16,180 bases of DNA, from NCBI GenBank assembly GCA_934277865.1, contig CAKQVW010000026.1, positions 1-16,180 of the forward strand, in the 5' to 3' direction. The notes beneath the pieces are model-generated. The model worked only from the letters and a program-made list of their open reading frames with translations. It made no database searches and was not told the DNA's origin. The DNA is from an uncultured Pseudobdellovibrionaceae bacterium (GTDB lineage Bacteria > Bdellovibrionota > Bdellovibrionia > Bdellovibrionales > JAMPXM01). Shown piece after piece: positions 7,072 through 13,865 of the stretch (within the stretch, counting starts at the first letter, position 1; each line of letters begins with the position of its first letter). The position numbers and the translations under genes were made by a program.

Positions 7072-7476
7072 ATGGTCAAAGTCGAAGCGGTCTACACGGG
7101 CCAAAAACACACGAAAATCACCCATGGCCCGTCGCAGTCAGTCATCGAAACTGACGCCCCCAAAGACAACAATGGCAAAGGCGCGACGTTCTCGCCAACA
7201 GATCTGACGGCGGCGGCTCTTGGAAGCTGCTTACTAACAGTGATGGCAATCAGTGCCGAACAAGATGGTTTGGATATGACGGGTGCAAAGGCCGAAGTGA
7301 TCAAAGAGATGGCGGCCAACCCGAGACGAGTCGCAAAACTAACCGTTAGCGTGACGATGCCCGCAAAAATTCCCGAGGCGGCACGCGCGAAGCTTGAAAC
7401 CATCGCACGTGGCTGTCCGGTCGCAAGAAGCCTCGCCGAAGCGCTCGAGGCACCGATGACATTTAGCTGGCTTTGA
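7072..7476 (+). CDS. OsmC family thiol peroxidase-like protein
   Basis: 134-aa OsmC/Ohr-superfamily protein, the small cytosolic family that reduces organic hydroperoxides with a Cys pair. Both expected cysteines are present: Cys53 in AALGSCLLTVMAI and Cys115 in ARGCPVARSLAEAL. The SPTDLTAAALGSC run is the standard OsmC signature, and the length is normal. A GGAGG ribosome-binding site stands five bases before the ATG. It resembles the general OsmC branch (YhfA-like) more than Ohr, but I cannot settle the subfamily or substrate. Divergent from lemA; convergent with the next gene, only 3 bp between their stops. No regulator of the OhrR type is adjacent. Confidence 0.92.
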   Translation: MVKVEAVYTGQKHTKITHGPSQSVIETDAPKDNNGKGATFSPTDLTAAALGSCLLTVMAISAEQDGLDMTGAKAEVIKEMAANPRRVAKLTVSVTMPAKIPEAARAKLETIARGCPVARSLAEALEAPMTFSWL

Positions 7477-7479
7477 GAA

Positions 7480-7962
7480 TTACTTGATCGGACGCAGGAA
7501 CAACGACTTCGAAGTCACCGCAACGGCAGGCGCCGAATAAACTTGAAGCTGAGCTCGGATCAAGCGGCCCGTGCCAAGATCTTGACCACGAAGAGTCGTG
7601 TTGTTGTCGTTTCCTTTGTCATCGTCCATGTTCGAAATGGCCTGCACGATCAACTTCGTGCGCCCTGTGTATTGCTGACCGCTGCGGTCGATTGCACGAA
7701 ACTGAAGCTCGTAGCGCTTCTTTTCCGCACCCACGATCGCACGAAACGCGTTTCCAACATCAACACCCGCCTCGTCTTCCAGCTCAATCGAGCCGGGAGC
7801 CAGCTGAAACTCTTCACCAAGTCCTCGCTGCAAGCTCTCGCGAGCGTACATGACCAACGTCTCCGACGTCGTCAATTCGCCAGCTTCCGCACGGCTAGTC
7901 GGCAAAAGAATCAGCGTTGAAAGTAAAAGACCTAAGACAGTTCCAGCTTGCGAGCGTTTCAT
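7480..7962 (-). CDS. Small secreted protein of unknown function
   Basis: 160-aa protein with a clear signal peptide: basic MKRSQ start, hydrophobic VLGLLLSTLILLP, and a cleavage site after AEA at residue 27. The mature part is about 133 residues of mixed strand-like sequence without cysteines and with no motif I know. It contains a polar stretch, DDDKGNDNNTT, around residue 115 that looks like a loop. Probably periplasmic. The ATG at 7962 has a GGGAAAT sequence a few bases upstream as a weak ribosome-binding site. Convergent with the OsmC gene, with 3 bp between the stops. Upstream lies the 180-bp gap to the GT9 gene, so it is likely transcribed alone. Function not inferable. Confidence 0.8.
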   Translation of the reverse strand: MKRSQAGTVLGLLLSTLILLPTSRAEAGELTTSETLVMYARESLQRGLGEEFQLAPGSIELEDEAGVDVGNAFRAIVGAEKKRYELQFRAIDRSGQQYTGRTKLIVQAISNMDDDKGNDNNTTLRGQDLGTGRLIRAQLQVYSAPAVAVTSKSLFLRPIK

Positions 7963-8142
7963 ACCATTTCCCGTTTCAATTTCAGTTGCGTAAGGGGCCT
8001 CAAGTTCTATAGCCCCGAAGCCCTCTGTACCGTTCCAATGGTTTGGGATGGCAAACAGCTTGCCAAAATAGGCCCTCGCCTCGGGCCCGCTCGGCCGTAG
8101 TACCTAGGAAAACATTGCGAACCCCTGCCGGGTTTGGTCACT
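7963..8142. other. Intergenic region between secreted-protein gene and GT9 gene
   Basis: Gap between two minus-strand genes. It must hold the promoter of the secreted-protein gene and the end of the GT9 transcript. It contains a GC hairpin (listed separately) and a second small hairpin, GGCAA/TTGCC (8050-8054 and 8060-8064). A TATAGA hexamer on the minus strand near 7999-8004 could be a -10, but I found no good -35 for it. Confidence 0.4.
8065..8087 (-). terminator. Weak intrinsic terminator candidate after the GT9 gene
   Basis: On the minus strand: a 5-bp all-GC stem (GGCCC with GGGCC, plus-strand 8083-8087 and 8071-8075) with a 7-base loop, followed by TATTTT (8065-8070). It lies about 55 bp downstream of the GT9 stop codon. 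The stem is short and the U-tract poor, so this is tentative. Confidence 0.3.
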
Positions 8143-9288
8143 TTAAAACTTGGTAAACGCCTCTAACACCGCCTCAAGCTCGATACTCTCGTAGGCAAGA
8201 CGCTCTCGTTCGAAAAGATCTTCAACGCCCGACGGCTCTTTGCCTCGAACGAGGCGGTCATGCGGTCCAAGTGGTCCCCAGACTTCAGGTCGCGCCCGCC
8301 CCATCAAGGTGACAGTCGGTGTCCCTGTCGCCGCTGCGATAAACTGCACGGAACTCGTATTGGTCAAAAGCGTCGCGGCTCGCGACACCAGCTCAAACAG
8401 TTCGCCAATTCCCTTCGGTTGCACGATCTCAAAGTCGTGCCCCGCCACCTCTCGCAACCACTCTGTCTCATTTGGTGCGCCAATGACTTTCACAAGACCG
8501 GCGCCACCTTGACCGAATGCCCCCAAGCGCTCCGCCTGCGCTTGAAGCTTTGGCAAAAGGTCGCGAAACTTCTCCGCTGGCCACGCCTTTTCCCGACGAG
8601 ACGAAGTCGGGTTCACTAAAATTCCTCGTCTCACAGCCAAAGCCCCAGTCGGTCGTTCGACGGCAAATCGCCTAGGACACGGAAGCCCTAACTTTCTCCA
8701 TTTCGCAATTCGCGGCGAGGCCTCAAGCTTTCCGCGCAAATCCGAAATCGACCGAAGTTTCGTGCCTATATCCGAGCGCGAGGCCTCGTCCATCAAAAGC
8801 AGCGGTACATCGCGCTCGTGAATCAACGGATCTTTGCCAAAGTGTGTCCCGCGATGCGTGTAAATCCACTTCGCTAAACCATCGGCCGTGCCCCAACGCT
8901 CGGGGACTCTCGACCAAAACGCCGGAAACCCCTCGCGAGGGGAATCGACTCGTGTGTTGAAAATCGCGTCGTAGTCCGCGAACTCATCACGAAGCGTTCG
9001 AAAGTCCGCCGTCTTGGACCACCGAAACTCGTTCGAACCAGCGCCTGAACTCGCTTCTGAACCGGCAGGCCTGCATTCGTACACCTCACCTGCGGTCGCT
9101 TTTCGCTCCAGAGTCAGAACTCGATCAATCTGCGGCCAGGCCCCCGGCTCCAAAACCTGCAACCATAGCTTGGGCCCAATCACGGTGACCTTCGCCTCCG
9201 GCCAAAGCTCCAGCGTCTCTTTCAAACTCGCCAAGCCCACCAAGAGATCGCCCAAGGCCCCTGTTCGGATCCATCCCACGCGCTGCAC
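8143..9288 (-). CDS. Glycosyltransferase family 9 (heptosyltransferase-like)
   Basis: 381-aa GT-B fold glycosyltransferase of family 9, the ADP-heptose:LPS heptosyltransferase family that builds the lipopolysaccharide inner core at the cytoplasmic face of the membrane. N-terminus: IRTGALGDLLVGLASLKETLELWPEAKVTVIG, with the conserved Asp14 of the GDLL motif. C-terminal domain: NPTSSRREKAWPAEKFRDL around 226-244 (family NPG..R..KRWP) and LLTNTSSVQFIAAATGTPTVTLMG around 308-330. The usual NDTGP/NDSGP motif of WaaC/F reads NTSSV here, so donor and acceptor may differ from a standard heptosyltransferase. Residues 64-90 look like an inserted linker. Start GTG at 9288, with GGGAGG four bases upstream. 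Divergent from wecE, 55 bp apart. Confidence 0.85.
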   Translation of the reverse strand: MQRVGWIRTGALGDLLVGLASLKETLELWPEAKVTVIGPKLWLQVLEPGAWPQIDRVLTLERKATAGEVYECRPAGSEASSGAGSNEFRWSKTADFRTLRDEFADYDAIFNTRVDSPREGFPAFWSRVPERWGTADGLAKWIYTHRGTHFGKDPLIHERDVPLLLMDEASRSDIGTKLRSISDLRGKLEASPRIAKWRKLGLPCPRRFAVERPTGALAVRRGILVNPTSSRREKAWPAEKFRDLLPKLQAQAERLGAFGQGGAGLVKVIGAPNETEWLREVAGHDFEIVQPKGIGELFELVSRAATLLTNTSSVQFIAAATGTPTVTLMGRARPEVWGPLGPHDRLVRGKEPSGVEDLFERERLAYESIELEAVLEAFTKF

Positions 9289-9343
9289 AAAGCCTCCCGC
9301 AAGCCACCGCTCACTCGGTAAAACTTCTCAAGAGCGGAGAACG

Positions 9344-10561
9344 ATGTCAAAACCGACAAACATTCCATTTCATTCGCCTTCGATTTCAGACAAAGAACGA
9401 GACTACCTTCTCGAGTGCCTGGCCACACGCAAGCTTTCCGGCGACGGAGGCTTCACCAAGCGCTGTCACGATTGGCTAAAAGCCAATCTCGAAACACCGC
9501 ATGCTCTTCTCACGCACTCGTGCACGGCCGCACTTGAAATGGCAGCTCTGCTGGCCGATCTCAAGCCCGGCGACGAAGTCATCATGCCGTCTTACACCTT
9601 CGTCTCAACGGCCAATGCCGTCGCGCTTAGACAAGCGGTCCCGGTCTTCATTGATGTGCGAGAAGATACGCTCAATATCGACGAGACGGAAATTGAAGCC
9701 GCGATCACACCAAAAACCAAAGCCATCTGCGCTGTTCACTACGCCGGTGTCGCAGCCGAGATGGACACGATTTTAAAGATCGCGCGCAAGCACAATCTCC
9801 TCGTCATCGAAGACGCCGCACAGGGCCTGATGGCCTCCTACAAAGGACGTGCCTTAGGCACGATCGGCGATTTCGGCGCGATTAGTTTTCATGAAACAAA
9901 AAACATCGTCTCTGGCGAAGGCGGAGCTCTCCTCATTCAAGACGACAAGCTCGCGCTAAGAGCCGAAATCATCCGCGAGAAGGGTACAAACCGAAGCCAG
10001 TTCTTCCGCGGCCAAATCGACAAATACACTTGGGTCGACATCGGTTCGTCATATCTCCCTAGTGACTTGCTCTCGGCTTTGCTTTTAGCGCAGCTCGAAC
10101 GCGCGCGTGAAATCACCGACAAACGACTAGCGATCTGGGATCACTATCGAAAGGGACTTCAAGAGTTCGCGGATACCAAGCTCATTCGTCTACAAACGAT
10201 CCCAACCGAATGTCGACACAACGCCCATATCTTCTACTTGCTGCTTCCCGATCTCGACACTCGCTCGGCGCTCATCGAGGGCTTAAAGGCCGAAGGCATT
10301 CAAGCGCCGTTTCACTATGTACCTCTGCACTCTAGTCCTGGCGGAAAGAAATTTGGCCGCGTCAGTCCTCGTGTCGGCGCAGGCTCCAACTTGGGCGTTG
10401 GCGGCTCACTGCCCGTAACAGACGCGGTTTCCGATCGACTCGTTCGGCTTCCACTTTTCGCGGAGCTCGAGCACTCCGAGCGAGTTTTGGATATCGCGAG
10501 GCGCTTCCTAAAAACGCTCTCTACCAAAGGCGTAAACTACCGTTCGCCGCTGGACACCTAG
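9344..10561 (+). CDS. wecE: dTDP-4-amino-4,6-dideoxygalactose transaminase (WecE/RffA)
   Basis: 405-aa PLP-dependent DegT/DnrJ/EryC1 aminotransferase that converts dTDP-4-keto-6-deoxyglucose to dTDP-4-amino-4,6-dideoxygalactose (dTDP-Fuc4N), a precursor for surface polysaccharide. Alignable by memory to E. coli WecE almost throughout: KLSGDGGFTKRCHDWL, PGDEVIMPSYTFVSTANA, NIDETEIEAAIT, VHYAGVAAEMDTI, EDAAQG (PLP Asp157), SFHETKN (PLP lysine Lys186), EIIREKGTNRSQFFRGQ, DKYTWVDIGSSYLPSDL and FHYVPLHSSP. A Gly/Ser/Val-rich insertion follows at about 330-350, and the C-terminus adds some 15 residues beyond the E. coli end. Start ATG at 9344 has GGAG four bases before it; the frame is open to 9014, but that region is antisense to the GT9 gene. 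The GT4 gene starts 5 bp after its stop. The rmlA/rmlB genes needed for its substrate are not in the window. Confidence 0.95.
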   Translation: MSKPTNIPFHSPSISDKERDYLLECLATRKLSGDGGFTKRCHDWLKANLETPHALLTHSCTAALEMAALLADLKPGDEVIMPSYTFVSTANAVALRQAVPVFIDVREDTLNIDETEIEAAITPKTKAICAVHYAGVAAEMDTILKIARKHNLLVIEDAAQGLMASYKGRALGTIGDFGAISFHETKNIVSGEGGALLIQDDKLALRAEIIREKGTNRSQFFRGQIDKYTWVDIGSSYLPSDLLSALLLAQLERAREITDKRLAIWDHYRKGLQEFADTKLIRLQTIPTECRHNAHIFYLLLPDLDTRSALIEGLKAEGIQAPFHYVPLHSSPGGKKFGRVSPRVGAGSNLGVGGSLPVTDAVSDRLVRLPLFAELEHSERVLDIARRFLKTLSTKGVNYRSPLDT

Positions 10562-10565
10562 TCTC

Positions 10566-11726
10566 GTGACCAAACACGCGAGTCGACGCAGCCGTCACGG
10601 CTATCAAAGCCCCAGCTTTTCTGGGGCAGAAGCCTACGCCAAAGAGTTCGCCGAGTACCACCTTTCAAGCGGGCACGATGTCGGCTTCCTCGCTCTCGGC
10701 GGTTCTCCACTCGCTAAAAGGCTTCACGAAGAAAACAAACCTCACGCAGGAAAGCGCCTCTCCAAAGTCTTCGATTCGCCAGACGCTGTCGACTGGTCAA
10801 GTTTCGACGTCATTGTGCTTCACTCCACGCAAGAACTAAAACTTCTCAAGTGGCATCTCGCAAAACTTCGACTGTTCACACCAAAAGCCAAATGCCCTCT
10901 CGTCGTGCTCTACTCACATATCTGGATCAGCCACTCCAAGCGCGATCCACTGCACGCCCTGGTCTACTCTCTCATCGATCAATTCTGGTGCTCGTCGAAT
11001 GCTTCCAAAGCCACACTCGAAAAATTTCTTCCGATTGCGGCAGACAAAATCAAAGTCGTACGCTACGGCCGCGACACAAAAAGTCTCATGGCGAATCTCC
11101 TCCCACGCGGCGAAGCCCGTAGGCTCCTCGATATCCCCGAACAGGCGATTGTTTTCGGCACGCTTGCACGCGTCGACGCCGGCAAAGGCAGTCGCGAGCT
11201 ATGGGACTCGGCACTCACAGTTTTACGCGAAAAGCCCGAAACACATTTTCTGATGATCGGCCCAGCAACAGCCAGCGACCCCAAGGCCGTGAAACTCGAT
11301 GCGGAACTCCAAGCTGAACTCGAAGGCCTCAGACAAACAGAGCCCGAAGTCGCAAGCCGTATCACAAAACTGGGGCGACTCGATGGCGGCACCAACTACT
11401 TAAGCGCTTTTGATCTCTTCGTACTCGCAACCTACAAAGAGAACTTCGCGCTTACACTTTTGGAGGCCCAGCTGGCTGGTGTTCCCTGCCTCGGCACAAA
11501 CTCCGGCGGCACGCCCGATCTCATCGATCCCTCTAAAACCGGCTGGCTCTTCGAACCAGAAAGCCAGGCAAGCCTCACCAAGACCCTCATGCAAGCTCTC
11601 GCAGAACGCCCACGCTGGCCCGAGATCACAAGCCATGCCCAAGACCTCATCCTAAAAACCTACGACTTCTCCGAATTCACCAAAGAGGCCGACCGCCTCG
11701 TTTTCACCCCAGAGAGCGTTCAGTAA
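10566..11726 (+). CDS. Glycosyltransferase family 4 (GT-B fold)
   Basis: 386-aa glycosyltransferase, probably adding a sugar during O-antigen or capsule assembly in the cytoplasm. Seen: SFSGAEAYAKEFAEYHLSSGHDVGFLA near the N-terminus (family SxxGGAE..), the second-domain opening IVFGTLARVDAGKGSRELWD (about 195-214), and the donor-site segment AFDLFVLATYKENFALTLLEAQLAGVP with the EX7E pair Glu292 and Glu300, followed by TNSGGTPDLI and GWLFEPES. Start is uncertain: the only initiator available is GTG at 10566 (an in-frame TAA lies at 10533). The first 17 residues (basic, MTKHASRRSRHGYQSPS) do not form the hydrophobic first strand usual in this fold. The gene begins 5 bp after wecE, implying an operon; no clear ribosome-binding site. 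Confidence 0.85.
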   Translation: MTKHASRRSRHGYQSPSFSGAEAYAKEFAEYHLSSGHDVGFLALGGSPLAKRLHEENKPHAGKRLSKVFDSPDAVDWSSFDVIVLHSTQELKLLKWHLAKLRLFTPKAKCPLVVLYSHIWISHSKRDPLHALVYSLIDQFWCSSNASKATLEKFLPIAADKIKVVRYGRDTKSLMANLLPRGEARRLLDIPEQAIVFGTLARVDAGKGSRELWDSALTVLREKPETHFLMIGPATASDPKAVKLDAELQAELEGLRQTEPEVASRITKLGRLDGGTNYLSAFDLFVLATYKENFALTLLEAQLAGVPCLGTNSGGTPDLIDPSKTGWLFEPESQASLTKTLMQALAERPRWPEITSHAQDLILKTYDFSEFTKEADRLVFTPESVQ

Positions 11727-11874
11727 CAAAGCCTCCCTCAAAGGAGAGCCAACTATACCGTCCGCCAATCGGCCTGCGGCCAAGCCAGTTTGACCTTAGA
11801 GCCTATTCCCTTCATAGCTAGGCCAATTTCGGACCAAGGACTTGCCAAAAACGGCAAGTTCTGATAGGGTGAAA
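11727..11874. other. Intergenic region upstream of the toxin-antitoxin-like pair
   Basis: 148 bp. Holds the inverted repeat and promoter candidates described next. A second possible promoter is TTGACC (11790-11795), 17 bases, CATAGC (11813-11818), which would place the inverted repeat just downstream of the transcription start. No terminator for the preceding glycosyltransferase was seen, only a 4-bp CTCC/GGAG stem near 11735. Confidence 0.45.
11840..11870 (+). promoter_or_regulatory. Inverted repeat operator overlapping a promoter-like sequence
   Basis: Perfect 7-bp arms ACTTGCC (11840-11846) and GGCAAGT (11853-11859) around a 6-base centre. The left arm contains TTGCCA (11842-11847), a possible -35, and TAGGGT (11865-11870), preceded by TG at 11862-11863, is spaced 17 bases from it. 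An operator overlapping the promoter of a toxin-antitoxin pair, bound by the antitoxin, is the usual arrangement. The -10 match is weak, but the dyad itself is exact. Confidence 0.5.
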
Positions 11875-12165
11875 ATGAAGCGACGAGAGTACAGTCTTGA
11901 TCTCACGGTGAATAGAAAGCGCATAACAAAGGTAGTTGTCGATCCACACTATGAGGAAAAGCACTCGTCGTCGATTGACGACGAGATCATTCTGAGGCTT
12001 GTTCAAATGCTCGACGGGAAGTTCGTCGAACCCGATGTCGAAGATCCGCCGTTTAACTATTTCAGCCAGGATCAGATCGGATTGAACGGCAAGTTCTATA
12101 AACTCATCTGGCTGCTTGAAGAAAATGAGTCGTACATTGGCGTGATAAACGCCTACCGGAGGTGA
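11875..12165 (+). CDS. Putative toxin of a type II toxin-antitoxin module
   Basis: 96-aa basic/amphipathic protein; I do not recognise a family with certainty. The segment DPHYEEKHSSSIDDEIILRLV (about 23-43), followed by a strand region and ending GKFYKLIWLLEENESYIGVINAYRR, resembles the layout of small RelE/BrnT or DUF4258-like proteins (helix, then an antiparallel sheet ending in a V-I-x-A-Y-R strand). That makes an RNase-type toxin plausible. Start ATG at 11875 has AGGG six bases before it; the frame is open further upstream through the inverted repeat (TTG at 11842, GTG at 11869). The antitoxin-like gene starts 3 bp after its stop. A hand count gives about 45-48% G+C in its first 120 bases, lower than the flanking glycosyltransferase genes, which suggests acquisition. 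Confidence 0.7.
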   Translation: MKRREYSLDLTVNRKRITKVVVDPHYEEKHSSSIDDEIILRLVQMLDGKFVEPDVEDPPFNYFSQDQIGLNGKFYKLIWLLEENESYIGVINAYRR

Positions 12166-12168
12166 AAC

Positions 12169-12471
12169 ATGCCGTTTCCAAAAAAAGAGCGAATCAAGCG
12201 AGCCTTAAAGGATCTTGAAAAAACCGAAGGCACACTAGCGCCACCGACTCACCCAACACCACTTGAAAGGTTTCGATTTGATCTCCAGCAAAAGTTTGTC
12301 GCCTACAAACTCGATCACAAGCTCTCACAACGCGAGCTTGCGAAAACCCTCGGCATCGACGAAGGCAAGATCAGCAAAATCCTGCGCAATCGCATAGAAG
12401 GGTTCTCAACAGATCGCCTCATCAACCTCTATGAAAAGCTCAACCCAAAAGTGAAACTCAAGGTTGGCTAA
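12169..12471 (+). CDS. XRE-type helix-turn-helix protein, putative antitoxin
   Basis: 100-aa DNA-binding protein. The N-terminal third is highly charged (KKERIKRALKDLEK), with a Pro/Thr linker at about 22-31. The helix-turn-helix lies at about 53-75 (LSQRELAKTLGIDEGKISKIL), followed by RNRIEGFSTDRLINLYEKLNPKVKLKV. This last block is typical of HigA-like antitoxins, where the F-S-x-D-R-L-x-N-L helix closes the domain. A strong GGAGG ribosome-binding site, formed from the last codons of the upstream gene, is six bases before the ATG. Order is toxin first, antitoxin second, as in higBA. Likely represses its own operon through the inverted repeat at 11840-11859 and neutralises the upstream protein. 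The neutralising role is inferred from context. Confidence 0.85.
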   Translation: MPFPKKERIKRALKDLEKTEGTLAPPTHPTPLERFRFDLQQKFVAYKLDHKLSQRELAKTLGIDEGKISKILRNRIEGFSTDRLINLYEKLNPKVKLKVG

Positions 12472-12500
12472 TCTACCCTTAAGAGGTGACAACGCCACGT

Positions 12501-13628
12501 CTACGCCAAAACCTGCTTCACAGCCGCGATCACGCGCTCAACATGCTCGTCTGGCATATCCGCGTAGAGCGGAAGGCTGATGCAACGTTTCGCCGCCTTC
12601 TCGCTCTCTGGCAGATTGTAGCGATCGCGCAATTCTTTATAGACCGGCTGGTGATGAAGCGGGCTTGGGTAATGCACCGAGGTCGGCACACCAAGCTCTT
12701 TTAACTTCGCAGCAAACTGCTCGCGATTTTCAACCAAAACCGTGTACTGTGCCCACACCGACTGACGATCCGATTTCACTTTCGGAATCACGAGCTTTGC
12801 GCCAAGAGCCGCAAACGCTTCGTTGTACATCTTCGCCACACGCTGACGGCGTTCAATTTCCCAACCGTAGCGATTAAGTTTCTCGATCAGAATTGTGCAC
12901 TGAATCGTGTCCAGGCGACCGTTGATCCCCATCACCACATGGTGATAGCGCGACTCCTGACCGTGCACACGAATCATCGCCATTTTCTTGTAAAGCGTTT
13001 CGTCATCCGTGAAAACCGCGCCACCGTCACCGTAGCAACCAAGAGGTTTTGCCGGGAAGAAGCTCGTGGCACCAATATGTCCAAGCGCACCGCTCTTACG
13101 GCCGCCAGCACCCTCGTAAGAAGCGCCGAAACTTTGCGCCGCATCCTCCACGATAAACAAACCATGCTTCTTCGCGATCTGATCAAACTCTTTGAAGTCC
13201 GCAGGCTGTCCGTACAAAGAAACCGGCATGATGACTTTCGTCTTCTTCGTGATCGCCGCTTCGACCAGCGCCGGATTCAAATTGTAGGTCACAGGATCGA
13301 TGTCGACAAAAACCGGTGTCGCGCCGACAAGCGATACGACTTCCGCCGTCGCAAAGAACGAAAACGCCGTCGTGATCACTTCATCACCCGGGCCTACGCC
13401 AAGAGCCATCAAGGCCATCATCAATGCATCTGTTCCACTCGCAGCCGTCAGGCAGTACTTCGAGCCCGCAAACGCCGCCAGTGCCTTTTCGCTCTCTTCC
13501 ACTTCAGGTCCGAGAATGAACTGCCCGTGATTCAAAACGGTAGTGATCCGACTTTGGATCGCGGCTTCCATCGCTTTGTACTGATGTTTGAGTTCAAGGT
13601 AAGGAATCGGAGTCGAGTTGGTCGACAT
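12501..13628 (-). CDS. wbpE: UDP-2-acetamido-2-deoxy-3-oxo-D-glucuronate aminotransferase (WbpE)
   Basis: 375-aa PLP-dependent DegT-family transaminase. WbpE/WlbC installs the 3-amino group on UDP-3-oxo-GlcNAcA, using glutamate, on the way to the di-N-acetylated mannuronic/glucuronic acids of O-antigens. Close by memory to Pseudomonas WbpE: NHGQFILGPEVEE, CLTAASGTDALMMALMALGVGPGDEVIT, VFVDIDPVTYNLNP, VIMPVSLYGQPADF, EDAAQSFGASYEG (PLP Asp162), TSFFPAKPLGCYGDGGAVFT (PLP lysine Lys194), RVHGQESRYHHVVMGINGRLDT and VPTSVHYPSPLHHQP. Start ATG at 13628 has AAAGG eight bases upstream; the in-frame codon at 13652 lacks a site. Convergent with the toxin-antitoxin-like pair, 29 bp between them. The partners wbpA, wbpB and wbpD are not in the window, so it is either a dispersed gene or the edge of a cluster. 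Confidence 0.93.
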   Translation of the reverse strand: MSTNSTPIPYLELKHQYKAMEAAIQSRITTVLNHGQFILGPEVEESEKALAAFAGSKYCLTAASGTDALMMALMALGVGPGDEVITTAFSFFATAEVVSLVGATPVFVDIDPVTYNLNPALVEAAITKKTKVIMPVSLYGQPADFKEFDQIAKKHGLFIVEDAAQSFGASYEGAGGRKSGALGHIGATSFFPAKPLGCYGDGGAVFTDDETLYKKMAMIRVHGQESRYHHVVMGINGRLDTIQCTILIEKLNRYGWEIERRQRVAKMYNEAFAALGAKLVIPKVKSDRQSVWAQYTVLVENREQFAAKLKELGVPTSVHYPSPLHHQPVYKELRDRYNLPESEKAAKRCISLPLYADMPDEHVERVIAAVKQVLA

Positions 13629-13675
13629 AAGCTGCCTTTCTAATAAGCCCATACAGAGGGGCCAACGAGACCAGC

Positions 13676-13706
13676 ATCATGCCGCCTCTTTGACATGCAG
13701 TCAAAG
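13676..13706 (-). promoter_or_regulatory. wbpE promoter overlapped by a perfect 7-5-7 inverted repeat
   Basis: Minus strand: TTGACT (13699-13704), 17 bases, CATGAT (13676-13681), a good sigma-70 match. Transcription would start near 13669, about 40 bases before the ATG. The -35 lies inside CTTTGAC-ATGCA-GTCAAAG (13688-13706), an exact dyad that could be an operator. Confidence 0.5.
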
Positions 13707-13804
13707 CCCGTCCCTCCGACAAAGTCAGGCCGATCGAGCCGCAAGCCCTCCCGACCCGTCACCGACGCCCCGCCCCGGCATACTTCCCCTAGGTGCGCCA
13801 CCTC

Positions 13805-13834
13805 TTGCCCGTCCTCCCCACTCCTCGCTAGCGT
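13805..13834 (+). promoter_or_regulatory. Possible promoter of the TIGR03546/TIGR03545 operon
   Basis: TTGCCC (13805-13810), 18 bases, TAGCGT (13829-13834). The start of transcription would be about 25 bases before the ATG at 13866 and leave the AGAGGA ribosome-binding site in the leader. The form resembles the TTGCCG/TAGACT and TTGCCA/TAGGGT candidates elsewhere in this window. Confidence 0.35.
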
Positions 13835-13865
13835 AAAGCCTCTACCTTTCAACCAGAGGACCCTC

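Larger units (their letters stand above)
13629..13865. other. Divergent intergenic region, wbpE / TIGR03546 gene
   Basis: 237 bp without a gene; no tRNA-like fold seen. It holds the dyad and promoter for wbpE on one side and a promoter candidate for the membrane-protein pair on the other. The middle (about 13730-13800) is very C-rich on the plus strand. Confidence 0.5.

Noticed and set aside
9014..9343. 110-residue N-terminal extension of wecE
   Set aside because: It is antisense to the start of the GT9 gene; WecE homology begins at the ATG at 9344, which has its own ribosome-binding site.
12939..13643. 234-aa open frame on the plus strand
   Set aside because: Lies wholly antisense to wbpE; Arg/His-rich composition is typical of a shadow frame.
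13695..13865. 57-residue N-terminal extension of the TIGR03546 protein
   Set aside because: Pro/Ser-rich sequence from a C-rich intergenic stretch, without family similarity; the ATG at 13866 has a good ribosome-binding site.
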